Shown piece after piece: positions 6,373 to 16,046 of a stretch of DNA of 64,000 nt (position 1 is its first letter; every line of letters starts with the position of its first letter). Source of the stretch: Bradyrhizobium sp. 190 (GTDB taxonomy: Bacteria > Pseudomonadota > Alphaproteobacteria > Rhizobiales > Xanthobacteraceae); assembly GCF_023073415.1 (NCBI RefSeq), contig NZ_JADPJL010000008.1:62001-126000 (forward strand). The letters are read 5' to 3'. The notes under the pieces were generated by a model. It had not been told where the DNA came from. It saw only the letters and a program-made list of their open reading frames with translations, and ran no database searches. Both the position numbers and the translations under genes were made by a program.

Positions 6373-9075
6373 CTAAGCGTGCCCTTCCACAACTCTTGGT
6401 GCATAGCCAGGCGACGTGTGCGGTTTCATTGATCGAGGCGCGCCGTCAGCCAGAACGTCAATCCTTTGCCGCAGATGATCAACCAGCAGTTCCGCGCCGA
6501 TCGTCAGGGAGCCACGATGTCCCCCAGGCACCTGGACCACTTCGAGTTGAGAACTGAGATGCCGCCACGCCCGACCGTCGTGGTCGGCTGCGTAAAAGGT
6601 CACGGGCAGCTCGAGCGGTCCGGGAAGATATTGCGCCATTGCGATGGAATAAGCGTCCCATAACGCGGGCGGAATCTCATTATTGGGATTGGATAAAGCG
6701 CCATATAGCTTGGCGATCGCAGTCTGCTTGCTCGCCGACGCCTTGAAGAACCGCTCCAGCCCGGCCAACACTTCAAACGTCCAGCGCGAAAGGTAAGGCG
6801 AAACTAGGGGCTTCATCAGCCCGATGATCGCCCGCGGCACCGGACGGGCACTGACGGTCGGGGGGTCGATCATCACAACCATATCAACCTTGTGGCCGGC
6901 TGCCATCAGCAGGCGGGCTGCTTCGAACGCCACCATGGCGCCGTTGCATTTGCCGCCCAGGAGGAAAGGACCGCTGGCCTGCCTCGCCAGGATAAGCGGC
7001 AGGCGATCGGCGGCCATCTGCTTGATCGAGGGTGGAATCGGCTCCCCACGAAGACCATGGGGATCGATGGAGATGATTGGGTAATCGGGACCGAGAAGAT
7101 CGACCATCCGCCGCAGAGACGAGTGGCCGCTGACGAGGTCCCCATTGAAGAAGTGCAGGGGAGGTCGATCGCCACGGGCATGGAACTGGAAGACCGGCGT
7201 CGCCGGCGTGCCCGTCTGCATGGCGATTTTTGGGGCAAGTTGCCGGATTGTTTCTGCCCCGAAGAGGATCGTTTCCGGTACGGGATGGCCGATGAGTCTC
7301 TCGACTTCGATGAGCATTTCCATCGCAAGAAGGGAGTCACCGCCGCTGGCAAAAAAATCGTCGTCGACCGTCACAGCCTCGCACTTGAGCAGCCTTCGCC
7401 ATAGGGTCAGCAATTCAGCTTCCAGATCCAATGGCCCGCTGTTCACAGCAAGCAGGGGCATCGCCCCCTGATGACCCAACAGCCCGTCAACCGACTCGCG
7501 CAGCCGTCGCCGTTGGACCTTTCCCGTCGCCCCCTTTGGCAGCTGGTCGAGGAACAGAATGTGCCGCGGAATCTTGAACGAGGCCAACTCGCGCTGCAGG
7601 AACTGTCGTAGCTCCGCAGGCGTCGTCTGCGCGCCAGGATGTGGAATGATGGCGGCTGCGACGTCATCGCCAAGTCGTGGATGGGCGATTGCGAAAGCAG
7701 CAGCTTCGGCTATGGCTGGATGGCGTAGTAGCGCGGATTCGATCTCAGCAGGGGCGATCTTCTCACCGCCGCGGTTGATTATTTCGCTCAGGCGGCCGTG
7801 CAGGGACAGGAAGCCATCGCCGTCGAGGCTGCCGATATCGCCCGTGCGAAACCAGCCCTCTCTGAAGGCAGCTTGATTGAGTTCCGGCGCATCGAGATAG
7901 CCGGATATCACGGTGGGACCACGAACCCAGATCTCACCCCGCTCGCCCGCTGGCAAGGGATGTCCATCCTCACCAACAATGACCACGGTATCAGGCCAAG
8001 GTTGCCCGCAAGTCCCTGGCCTGTTCGGCTCGGGCGGCGGCAGGTTGGCGGCGATCTGCGCGGCTTCGCTGGAGCCGTAATGTTCCAGCACCGGGACGCC
8101 CAAAATGCGCTGCAGGTCGTCCTGCACTTCTTTCAGCAGCGGCGCGCCGCCCGATACAACGAACCGCAGAGTGTGCGCCGCCGGCGCATCCTCAAGGTTT
8201 TCTGCCTTGTCCAGCACGGCAGTGTGAAGCGTAGGACCTGCCGAGTACCAGGTCGGCCGCAGGACATCGAGCCATTCATCCAGCGCCACGACGGCACTGT
8301 TTGCCGGGACGGCAATGCTGCCGCCCGTCAGAAGCGGTGTGAAGACAGTTACTTTGAGCCCATGGGAATAATAAGGGGACGAAACGCTCAGGCAACGGTC
8401 CCGGTGTGTGAGACCGAACCAGGCCTGAAGCCGCGCGGCTGCGGCCAGCATATTGCTATGACTGAACGGAATGAGCTTTGGCTGCGCGGTCGTGCCCGAC
8501 GTCTGCAGGATGAAGGCGGGCGAGCCCGGATCAGGCTCAGCGTCGATCGCAGGGGAGTCGGAGACCTGCACGGCGATATTGAGTCCGAGCTGACCGTGTC
8601 CGACCGGCGCGGCTTCGATGATGGCGAGCCTTCTCCGCTCAGCGGCCTGGCGAGCTCCAGATGTACTGCCTTGCGGCACGAGAAGAGCGTTCAGGCGCAG
8701 CATGTCGAGACGCTGATCGATCTCCGCCCGGGACAGCCGCGGATCAAGAGGAACCGCGACGCTGCAGCAGGCTACCGCCACGATGGTGAGAATCGCGTCC
8801 GCGCCGTTCGGCATGAGTATCCCGATCCGGGCGTTGCAATCGAACCCGGCCAAACGCAACTGCCGGCGGATCTCGTCCAACTGGCGTTGAAGATCCTGAT
8901 AAGTCAGAGGCGCAAACGTGGCGGAGGTGATCGCAGGCTGATGTGGGAACCGGTTGGCAGTCCGACCGATGACTTGGCTGAGTGTGAATTGGGCTTCAGG
9001 CTCTGTGGCATCGCGGGCGGACAAGGCACCTTTGGAGCTGATCACGCGAGCCGGCGTCCGGTTCTGCAGGAGCAA
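6373..9075 (-). CDS. Adenylation-carrier-thioesterase protein (A-PCP-TE)
   Basis: This 900-residue NRPS-like protein has three domains. Residues about 25-530 form an AMP-dependent ligase (LQTSGTTAQPK ATP loop, EHYGSSEAAQ, WFRTGDIG, and PKGATGK with the catalytic Lys near 519). Residues about 548-620 form a carrier domain with GGDSL, Ser581 being the phosphopantetheine site. The rest is a thioesterase whose elbow is GGKCNGA: Cys710 stands where Ser is usual, with a matching VPGGH (His853). The ligase half resembles acyl-CoA/oxalate-CoA ligase-type enzymes more than classical amino-acid domains, so the substrate is unclear. It should load, hold and release a single acid, perhaps as dimer, ester or amide. 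The start is TTG at 9075, supported by GGGGAGGG four bases upstream. The phosphopantetheinyl transferase at 2.5-3.1 kb is the likely activator. Confidence 0.9.
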   Translation of the reverse strand: MLLQNRTPARVISSKGALSARDATEPEAQFTLSQVIGRTANRFPHQPAITSATFAPLTYQDLQRQLDEIRRQLRLAGFDCNARIGILMPNGADAILTIVAVACCSVAVPLDPRLSRAEIDQRLDMLRLNALLVPQGSTSGARQAAERRRLAIIEAAPVGHGQLGLNIAVQVSDSPAIDAEPDPGSPAFILQTSGTTAQPKLIPFSHSNMLAAAARLQAWFGLTHRDRCLSVSSPYYSHGLKVTVFTPLLTGGSIAVPANSAVVALDEWLDVLRPTWYSAGPTLHTAVLDKAENLEDAPAAHTLRFVVSGGAPLLKEVQDDLQRILGVPVLEHYGSSEAAQIAANLPPPEPNRPGTCGQPWPDTVVIVGEDGHPLPAGERGEIWVRGPTVISGYLDAPELNQAAFREGWFRTGDIGSLDGDGFLSLHGRLSEIINRGGEKIAPAEIESALLRHPAIAEAAAFAIAHPRLGDDVAAAIIPHPGAQTTPAELRQFLQRELASFKIPRHILFLDQLPKGATGKVQRRRLRESVDGLLGHQGAMPLLAVNSGPLDLEAELLTLWRRLLKCEAVTVDDDFFASGGDSLLAMEMLIEVERLIGHPVPETILFGAETIRQLAPKIAMQTGTPATPVFQFHARGDRPPLHFFNGDLVSGHSSLRRMVDLLGPDYPIISIDPHGLRGEPIPPSIKQMAADRLPLILARQASGPFLLGGKCNGAMVAFEAARLLMAAGHKVDMVVMIDPPTVSARPVPRAIIGLMKPLVSPYLSRWTFEVLAGLERFFKASASKQTAIAKLYGALSNPNNEIPPALWDAYSIAMAQYLPGPLELPVTFYAADHDGRAWRHLSSQLEVVQVPGGHRGSLTIGAELLVDHLRQRIDVLADGAPRSMKPHTSPGYAPRVVEGHA

Positions 9076-9644
9076 ATTTCCCTCCCCTGAACCGCACCCC
9101 GGTTGGTGTCAACCGTCGTCACAATGCAACTGCAATCGCATGGCTAACAAGAGCGGCACTTAGGGAAATTACAATCGCGCTATTCCAATTGCTGTGCAAC
9201 TGCGAGCAGTGATTACCTCGGAATGATCCAGCGGCGCGTTGACTCACGGACCGTCCTGGCTTGCTCACTCTGGATCGGTGCCGTCATTCAATCTCGACTT
9301 TCGGGCGGAGCGGCGACGCGAACGAAGTTCCAAAGAGAACGGCTTTGCGACTATTGCAGAAAATTGCCTCGGAATTTCATCGGCGTGCACCGCTCTCCAA
9401 TCCTTGGAGACTTTTATGCCCGATCAAATCATATCGATGTGTCGGCCCATGGCTCACATGCGAAGTCCGGGAACGTCCGCTTTCACGCCGCTTGGATGCA
9501 AGCGAACGTCGATCAGCCCGGCCGATTTATCAGGACACGGCCCAAAACGTTTATTAGCTTATATTGGAGCTCCCAGCCTCCTAGCAGGTCCGGCGCGGCG
9601 CGAGCTTCGCTTCTCTGCCGTTGAGGGCTTCACAGCTGTCATGT
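9076..9644. other. Intergenic stretch without recognised gene
   Basis: Roughly 570 bp upstream of the A-PCP-TE gene and downstream of the broken HNH-type gene. Several overlapping open frames exist on the plus strand (to 145 codons) but none shows recognisable sequence, and they compete with each other in all three frames. It should contain the promoter of the A-PCP-TE gene; I could not pick one with confidence. Confidence 0.45.
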
Positions 9645-10069
9645 TCAACGAACTGGCGACGAAGCCGGATGGCTGAGCAGCCACAGAGACTGTGCCAAAG
9701 CCGGGGGGTGGTGCCGGGTCTTTGTCCACCAGTTCATTTCCTTGTCTGCACGGTGCAGTTCGCGATGGTGGGCCCGGCATAGCTGGACCATAAATTCGTC
9801 GCTGACTTTTTGTCCAAGCTCGCGAGCTTGCGCAAATCGCGGGTGGTGTGATCGCAGGGCTGTCGCCCACACACTATGCAGTGTTGGCGCGCGACAAAAC
9901 GCAGATGCTTCCTGTCACCGTGGCGCCGCGTCAACGGTAACGCCCGTACGCTCCTATCAATGCGGTCCTGCGGCTTCTCGTGCAGATTCGGTGGTTCCGG
10001 CGCAGGCAGCGGATTTTTCCAAGTAAGCCAACCGGGCTCCGAACGCCCGTCGCACCTCGTTGCCATCAT
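9645..10069 (-). pseudogene. HNH/DUF968-like protein, frameshifted
   Basis: Two adjoining frames together read like a family common in Bradyrhizobium, with a CxxC and HH...C..HH zinc/HNH-like signature. The upstream frame gives KNPLPAPEPPNLHEKPQDRI, then DRKHLRFVARQHCIVCGRQPCD; the downstream frame continues HHPRFAQARELGQKVSDEF and LCRAHHRELHRADKEMNWW. The switch falls at about 9849-9851, where one base seems to be missing between Asp and His-His. The family is often near recombinases or phage-like genes; a nuclease role is only suggested by the motif. Either the gene is decayed or the sequence has an error there. The N-terminus is uncertain, as the frame is open a little upstream. Confidence 0.7.
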
Positions 10070-10428
10070 CTGCTACCCGCCAAGTTTGATTAACTCGGAT
10101 TGGGTAGTGCCGTAAATGGAAAAACTCCTTTACTCTCATACTACTGGCAGGGGCAATTAATCGATCAATGGAGAGGCGGCCAGCTCAGGGTTTGCGCACC
10201 GACAGAGCGCGCGCGTCGAGACGAGCGTGCTGCTTGGTTGTAGATTGCCTGAAGGATGGATTGGTATCCTTCGAACGACCTGCAGACTGAGATGGACAAG
10301 GAAGCGTTCGATACCAAGCGGCCGGCCGAATTTGAGACGTTACACTAGCTGAATGCGCAAGCCATGCAGGCGCCCCTCGCGACTTGGTGGCGAAGCGATC
10401 AAATCACATTTCAAAGGCAGGTACTAAC
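10070..10428. other. Intergenic stretch upstream of ugd
   Basis: About 360 bp with no convincing gene. Immediately before the ugd start the sequence AAAGGCAGG provides a ribosome binding site. No confident promoter pair was identified. Confidence 0.4.
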
Positions 10429-11890
10429 ATGCGCATCGCGATGATCGGAACGGGATATGTGGGGTTGGTGTCAGGTGCCTGCTTTGCCGATTTCGGCCAC
10501 CGGGTCACCTGTGTGGACAATGATGCCGGCAAGATCGATGCTCTCCGCCGTGGCGAAATTCCGATTTTCGAACCCGGGCTCGACGCGCTGGTCGCCACCA
10601 ACGTCAAGGCCAAGCGGCTCGACTTCACTACGGACCTGACCGCGCCGGTCGCCGACGCCGACGCCGTGTTTATCGCGGTCGGTACACCGTCGCGTCGCGG
10701 CGATGGTCACGCCGATCTCAGCTATGTCCATGCTGCCGCCCGAGAGATCGCGGCTGCGCTGACCGGCTTCACCGTGGTGGTGACAAAATCGACCGTGCCG
10801 GTCGGCACCGGCGACGAGGTCGAGCGGCTGATCCGCGAAGCCAATCCGTCGGCCGACGTCGTGGTCGCCTCCAATCCGGAATTCCTGCGCGAGGGCGCCG
10901 CAATCCGCGACTTCAAATTCCCCGATCGTATCGTGGTCGGCACCTCGGACGAGCGCGGGCGCAAGGTGCTCGGCAACGTCTACCGGCCGCTGTCGCTCAA
11001 CCAGGCGCCGCTGATGTTCACCGAGCGGCGTACCGCGGAGCTGATCAAATACGCGGCGAACGCATTTCTTGCCACCAAGATCACCTTCATCAACGAGATC
11101 GCCGATCTTTCCGAAAAAGTCGGCGCCGACGTCCAAGAAGTCGCGCGCGGCATCGGACTCGACAACCGCATCGGCCCAAAGTTCCTGCATGCCGGCCCGG
11201 GTTTCGGCGGCTCGTGCTTCCCGAAGGATACCCGCGCGCTGGTCAAGATCGCGCAGGACCATGACGTGCAGCTGCGCATCGTCGAAGCCGTGCTCGGCGT
11301 CAATGACATCAGAAAGCGCGCGATGGCGCGCAAGGTGTTGAACGTTGTCGGCGGTCTGCGCGGTAAGACGGTTGCGGTGCTCGGCATCACCTTCAAGCCC
11401 GATACCGACGACATGCGCGAGGCGCCGTCGATCCCGCTCGTCACCGGTTTGCTCGATATGGGCGCCAAAGTGCGCGCGCACGATCCGGTTGGGATGGAGC
11501 AGGCGAGCAAGGAATTGCCTGAACATCGAGTATTGCAAAGATCCCTACGCTTGCGTCCGCGGCGCCGATGCGCTCGTGATTATCACGGAATGGGCGCAGT
11601 TCCGCGCGCTTGATTTGAAGCGCCTGAAACGCGAAATGGCGCAACCTGTGATCGTCGACCTGCGCAATATCTATCGACCCGACGATATGGCTGCTCTCGG
11701 CTTCATTTACGAGAGTATTGGGCGGCGCCGAACGAGCCCGATCAACTTGGTAGAGGGCGCCGAGCCAAATCGGCACCACAAGTCGGGCGACGGCACTACG
11801 TTTGACGTCAATTCACTTCCGGACGTGTTTCCGGCATTTGAGACACACTTGGTTGAACAAGCATCGGCCGGTCCCGCAATTCGCGATTAA
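10429..11890 (+). pseudogene. ugd: UDP-glucose 6-dehydrogenase, frameshifted near C-terminus
   Basis: The enzyme would oxidise UDP-glucose to UDP-glucuronate with two NAD, in the cytoplasm, for exopolysaccharide synthesis. The N-terminal Rossmann motif MIGTGYVGLVSG, the STVPVGT segment, and the active-site GPGFGGSCFPKDT with catalytic Cys are intact. At about 11520 the frame breaks after EQASKELPE: the original frame ends in unrelated residues at 11613, while the next frame continues the family sequence (IEYCKDPYACVRGADALVI, then VIVDLRNIYRPDDMAALGF). One extra base in 'cctgaacatcgag' explains it. The downstream frame ends at 11890, some 45 residues after the usual end (YESIG). The lost part includes UDP-binding residues, so the shorter product is probably inactive unless this is a sequencing error. 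The start ATG follows AAAGGCAGG. Confidence 0.88.
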
Positions 11891-12120
11891 GAGGGTCTCG
11901 CGGCACTGGCCCCGCTGTTCTTGATCATTCAGCCAGGCGCCGACGTCGCGTTGCTCAAGGAGACCCGCGGTTCCCGTTTAGATCGATATAACGCTCGGCA
12001 GCCTAACCCCCAAAAGGGGTAGGGAGGGGTCCTCCATGCGAGTTATAGGATTCGCATCGCCAACGCGCATAATGACGCATCGCAACAGGCCTTGTCACCC
12101 ACCGTGCGACGGGGATTCCT

Positions 12121-14457
12121 ATGGTGCGCGCCATCATTCTCAACCAGAAAGTAAAGACCGCCTGCGACGTCGCGGGTGGCTCGCGCAGCGAAGCGGACGA
12201 AGCGTCCGTTGCGCAGAAGACAATGAAGCATCTGCCCACGCAGGGTCGATCCGCGACTGCATGGATAGCCGCGACCATGCTTGCCATGACATGGGCGTCG
12301 GAAACCCAGTCCACCCCGGATCACGCGCGGCACCTGGCGGATGCACAACATGCGATGGCTGCCCGCAATTTCGATTCCGATGGAATCGCGGGTTATGGCG
12401 AATTTGGGCCATTGCCGCCGGGCAGGGACAGCAACGACAAATCGGTACAGGTTGCGCAAGCAACGACCGGCGATGCAGGACACGCTCCGGAACGGGAACA
12501 CCACTGGGCGGAGACACTGTTAGATGACCTCACGATTGCAAGGCGCGACGTCGAACTGCTGCAACGCCTCGAGCAGGAGCACGATCGGGCCGAGCGGCTG
12601 GAGCAGGCTCTTGCGGCCGCGCGGCGCGACGTCGAAACGCAGACCGCGCTGGTGGAGAAGGCAGTTGAGGAAGCGTCCCGGCTGAAACAGGTGGGGAAGA
12701 GCGGCACGGCGGATGTGCAAACGTCTTTGCAACAGGAGCGTGAGCGGTCCGCGCGGCTGGAGCAGGATCTCGCGGCAGCGCGGCGGGATGTCGAGGCCCA
12801 GACCGCGCTGGCTACGAAGGCGGCCGAGGAAATTCTGCAGCGGAAGCAGGCGGCGGAAGTCGGTGCCGGCGAGCTGAGGCGATCGATGCAGAAGGAGCGC
12901 GAAGGGGCCGACACCCTCGCGCAAGACCTCTCGATGATGCGAAGCGCGATTTATGCGTACGAAGCTCAGGCCCGAAAAGCCGGAGACCAAGCGGCGGGGC
13001 TCAGGCAGGCCGTGGCAAACGGCGCGCCATCGCTTTGCAAATCTGCAGAGGACGAGCACGACCGGTCGGAACGGCTGGAGCAGCATCTTGCGGTGGCGCG
13101 GCGCGACATCGAGACCCAAACGGCACTGGCGGCGAAAGCAAGCGAGGAAGCGTCCCGGCTGAAACAAGCAAGCGAGAGCAGCGAAGCGGAGCTGCAGAAG
13201 CTTCTGCAACAGGAGCGCGAGCGATCCGCGCGGCTGGAGCAGCATCTTGCGGTGGCGCGGCGCGACGTCGAGACCCAAACGGCACTGGCGGCGAAAGCAA
13301 GCGAGGAAGGGTCTCGGCTGAAACAGGCAAGCGAGAGCAACGAAGCGGAGCTGCAGAACTCTCTGCAACAGGGGCGCGAGCGGTCCGCGCGGCTGGAGCA
13401 GGACCTTGCGGCGGCGCGGGGCGACGCCGAGACCCAGATGGCACTGGCGGCGAAGGCAAGCGAGGAAGCGTCCCGGCTGAAACAGGCAAGCGAGAGCAGC
13501 GAAGCGGAGCTGCAGAAATCTCTGCAACAGGAGCGCGAGCGGTTCGCGCGGCTGCAGCAGGATCTTGCAACGGCGCGGCGCGACGTCGAAACCCAGACGG
13601 CACTGGCAGCAAAGGCAACCGAAGAAGTTCCGCGGGCGAAGCGGGCGGCGGAAGCAGATGCTGCCGAGCTGAGGAAATCGATGCAGAAGGAGCGCGAAAG
13701 GGCCGACGCACTTGCGCAAGGCCTCTCGATGACGCGCAGCGCGCTCTATGCATATGAGGCTCACGCCCGCAAAGTTGAAGACGAGGCGGCCGAACTCAGA
13801 CGGGCGGCTGCCAACGGTGCGCCGTCGCTTCGCAAATCCGCACAGGACGGGCGCGATCAGACGACGCGGCTGGAACAGGACCTCGTAACCGCACGCCGCG
13901 ATCTCGATACGCAGGCTGCCTTGGCGGCCAAGGCGAGCGAGGAGGTCGCGCGGACGAGGCAGACAGCGGAGCGCGACTCAGCCTCGTTGCGCAGCTCATT
14001 GCAGCAGGAGCGGGCTCGGGCCGAACAGCTCAAGCGGGATCTCGCGCTTGCGAAACAGCTTGCACCCAGTGCAGTGACGCTTGGCGCGATCGCGCGGGAC
14101 AAGCCTACGGAAAATGCGAAGTCAGTCGCCGACGGATCACCGGCGGCGAGCGTTCAGAGCGATGCCCAGCCCAATTCCAAGAAAGCCGGGGTGGCGGCAG
14201 CGTTGCTTTCGCGTGCGAGCGCGCTGCTCGGGCAGGGAGACATAGGCGCGGCACGGATTGTGCTGGAGCGCGCCGTCGAGATGGGTAGCGTCCAGGCAAG
14301 CTTCTCGCTCGCAGAAACCTATGATCCGTTGATCCTTGCCAAATGGGGAACTCTTGGAACGCGCGGCGATGCGGTCAGGGCGCAAGACCTCTACGCGAAA
14401 GCCGACGCCGCAGGAATCAAGGAGGCGAAAGCGCGGATTGAGGCGCTGCGTCGGTAG
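12121..14457 (+). CDS. Exported coiled-coil repeat protein with Sel1/TPR-like tail
   Basis: The 778-residue product has a hydrophobic segment near 44-60 (AWIAATMLAMTW) that looks like a signal peptide or anchor, a linker, then nine 53-residue repeats (about 156-632) of strongly heptad-like, Glu/Arg/Ala-rich sequence predicting a long coiled coil. The tail (about 685-778) reads LLSRASALLGQGDIGAARIV and SFSLAETYDPLILAKWGTLG, a helical-repeat domain like Sel1/TPR. Such proteins occur in Bradyrhizobium with no known function; an envelope scaffold role is a guess. An internal ATG at 12226 (MKHLPTQG) would place the hydrophobic segment at a normal signal-peptide position and is a plausible alternative start; the upstream ATG has only a weak GGGGAT site. 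It follows the broken ugd by 230 bp. Confidence 0.85.
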   Translation: MVRAIILNQKVKTACDVAGGSRSEADEASVAQKTMKHLPTQGRSATAWIAATMLAMTWASETQSTPDHARHLADAQHAMAARNFDSDGIAGYGEFGPLPPGRDSNDKSVQVAQATTGDAGHAPEREHHWAETLLDDLTIARRDVELLQRLEQEHDRAERLEQALAAARRDVETQTALVEKAVEEASRLKQVGKSGTADVQTSLQQERERSARLEQDLAAARRDVEAQTALATKAAEEILQRKQAAEVGAGELRRSMQKEREGADTLAQDLSMMRSAIYAYEAQARKAGDQAAGLRQAVANGAPSLCKSAEDEHDRSERLEQHLAVARRDIETQTALAAKASEEASRLKQASESSEAELQKLLQQERERSARLEQHLAVARRDVETQTALAAKASEEGSRLKQASESNEAELQNSLQQGRERSARLEQDLAAARGDAETQMALAAKASEEASRLKQASESSEAELQKSLQQERERFARLQQDLATARRDVETQTALAAKATEEVPRAKRAAEADAAELRKSMQKERERADALAQGLSMTRSALYAYEAHARKVEDEAAELRRAAANGAPSLRKSAQDGRDQTTRLEQDLVTARRDLDTQAALAAKASEEVARTRQTAERDSASLRSSLQQERARAEQLKRDLALAKQLAPSAVTLGAIARDKPTENAKSVADGSPAASVQSDAQPNSKKAGVAAALLSRASALLGQGDIGAARIVLERAVEMGSVQASFSLAETYDPLILAKWGTLGTRGDAVRAQDLYAKADAAGIKEAKARIEALRR
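12586..14017 (+). repeat. Nine 159-bp in-frame tandem repeats
   Basis: Within the coiled-coil gene, nine consecutive 53-codon units run without gaps. Seven are of one type (RLEQDLAAARRDVETQTALA, then AKASEEASRLKQ, then a Ser/Glu segment and LQQERER). The third and eighth are of a second type (LAQDLSMMRSAIYAYEAQAR, ending in NGAPSL-KSA). The order is A-A-B-A-A-A-A-B-A, so larger blocks appear to have been duplicated too. Units four to six are nearly identical in bases, which points to recent expansion or gene conversion. Confidence 0.9.
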
Positions 14458-14636
14458 CACCAATTTGGACGAACACGGAAAGTGTCCGAGACAGCCTTAT
14501 TGAGCAGTGGCGCCTGCTACGTTGGGGCAGACGCTCGACGACCGTATTTCGACGCTTGCCTGTCGCGGCCGCGAGGCCGCGCTATACGTGGACGATTTCA
14601 ATGAACAGGCTGCGATTGTTCTGGAATCGTCAAGAC

Positions 14637-15647
14637 CTAGGCGCCACAATAGCCATTCGGGTTTTTCATCTGCCAACGCCAATGGTCGGTACACATCTGC
14701 GTCAATGATCGGCTTGATGTCCAACCCAATAGTCTCCTCGCGAGCGTCGGATCAGCGTAACAGATTGCGACATCACCGACCCTGCGTTCGTCTATGACAT
14801 AGGGAATTGGTCTGCCGCTCACGACCTCGAATGCCCGAACCACTTCCAGGACGCTGCTGCCGTTTCCTGTGCCGAGATTGACGGTCAGTACGCCGGGCTG
14901 TTTCAGGTGGCTCAAAGCACTTAGATGTCCGGATGCAAGATCCACGACATGAATGAAGTCGCGGATTCCTGTGCCATCCGGAGTATCATAGTCGTTTCCC
15001 CAAATGTGTAGTTCCTCACGCTTTCCGATTGCCACTTGCGCCACAAACGGCAAAAGGTTGTTCGGAACGCCCAGAGGGTCTTCTCCGATGAGCCCGCTTT
15101 CATGCGCGCCAACTGGATTGAAGTAGCGCAGAACACCAATCCGCCAATCGTCGTCGGACCTATAGAGATCCTTTAGTATTTCTTCGATAAAAAGCTTTGT
15201 GCGGCCGTACGGATTTGTCGGTCCGACAGGATGCTTTTCGTCCAGCGGAAGGTACGTGGGAGTTCCATAAACGGTCGCGGACGAGCTAAAAACGAGTGTC
15301 TTTACGCTTGCTCTCGTCATGGCTGACACAAGCCGCATGGTTCCCAAGACGTTGTTCTCGTAATAGGTCATGGGCCGAATGTTGGAATCGCCTACCGCCT
15401 TTAACCCCGCGAGGTGAATAACAGCGGTCACTTCGTAAGCGCGCAGTATCTCGTAGATCGCCTCTTCATTGCAGATGTCGGCATGTCGAAAGACGAGCGA
15501 TCGTCCGCAGATGGTTTGTACACGTTCGAGAGACGCCTCGCTGCTGTTGGAGAGGTTGTCGACTGCGACGACGTTGAGCCCAGCGTCAAGCAACGCGACA
15601 GAGACATGGGACCCAACGTAGCCAGCGCCTCCGGTCAATAAAATCAT
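14637..15647 (-). CDS. galE: UDP-glucose 4-epimerase
   Basis: The 336-residue extended short-chain dehydrogenase interconverts UDP-glucose and UDP-galactose with bound NAD, supplying galactose for surface polysaccharides. It carries the N-terminal NAD motif TGGAGYVGSH, the DNLSNSS segment, HLAGLKAVGDS, the catalytic SSSATVYG and YGRTK (Tyr-x-x-x-Lys), RYFNPVGAHESGLIGEDP, and the closing GDVAICYADP. Length is normal. The ATG at 15647 is preceded by GGAAAG at seven bases; another ATG five codons upstream lacks a site. It stands alone on the minus strand, but with the ugd remnant four kilobases away suggests a former sugar-nucleotide locus. Confidence 0.95.
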   Translation of the reverse strand: MILLTGGAGYVGSHVSVALLDAGLNVVAVDNLSNSSEASLERVQTICGRSLVFRHADICNEEAIYEILRAYEVTAVIHLAGLKAVGDSNIRPMTYYENNVLGTMRLVSAMTRASVKTLVFSSSATVYGTPTYLPLDEKHPVGPTNPYGRTKLFIEEILKDLYRSDDDWRIGVLRYFNPVGAHESGLIGEDPLGVPNNLLPFVAQVAIGKREELHIWGNDYDTPDGTGIRDFIHVVDLASGHLSALSHLKQPGVLTVNLGTGNGSSVLEVVRAFEVVSGRPIPYVIDERRVGDVAICYADPTLARRLLGWTSSRSLTQMCTDHWRWQMKNPNGYCGA

Positions 15648-16046
15648 GTCGGAGCTTTCCATTCGGTACTTGCGCGGTCATGACCAATCCAGCCAGAGCC
15701 CGCGATATTCAGACAGCTTATGCTTGTGTTCAGGTAGCGGCGTCCGGTGCCCGACGATCTTGCGGCGCTCGCAACCCTGGTCATGCGGAATTTGCGATGA
15801 ACGCTGACGGAGCTTGCATCCGTGATGACGTCCATGTGCTTGATATCGACGCTCTTGTGAGGGCATCTAGGTATTTATCGACGAGGTGTTACTCGATGCT
15901 GAAGTAGTAGAGCGGCGTATAACGGGCAAATCAATCCAAATCGCGGTGAACCTCGAGGGCTGGAGCGCCGCTGACGTCGATCCTGTCCTTCACAAGGCCG
16001 CTTGCGACTGGCCAGTCCCAATCGACAGTTTCGGTGTAATTCCGCT
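15648..16046. other. Intergenic stretch without recognised gene
   Basis: About 400 bp between galE and the degenerate-receiver regulator, both on the minus strand. Only short frames without family resemblance are present. It should hold the galE promoter and the end of the regulator transcript. Confidence 0.4.

Noticed and set aside
7798..9090. 430-codon plus-strand frame opposite the A-PCP-TE gene
   Set aside because: The minus-strand frame has full domain motifs; the plus frame has none and is a GC-driven shadow.
9223..9676. Overlapping plus-strand frames up to 145 codons
   Set aside because: Three competing frames over the same bases with no family resemblance or ribosome-binding site.
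12520..13764. Long open frame (414 codons) on the minus strand opposite the coiled-coil gene
   Set aside because: It mirrors the 159-bp repeats of the plus-strand gene; its Leu/Arg/Cys-rich repetitive sequence is an artefact of GC-rich repeats.
12586..14017. CRISPR-like regular repeats
   Set aside because: The units are contiguous, 159 bp, in frame and coding, with no spacers.
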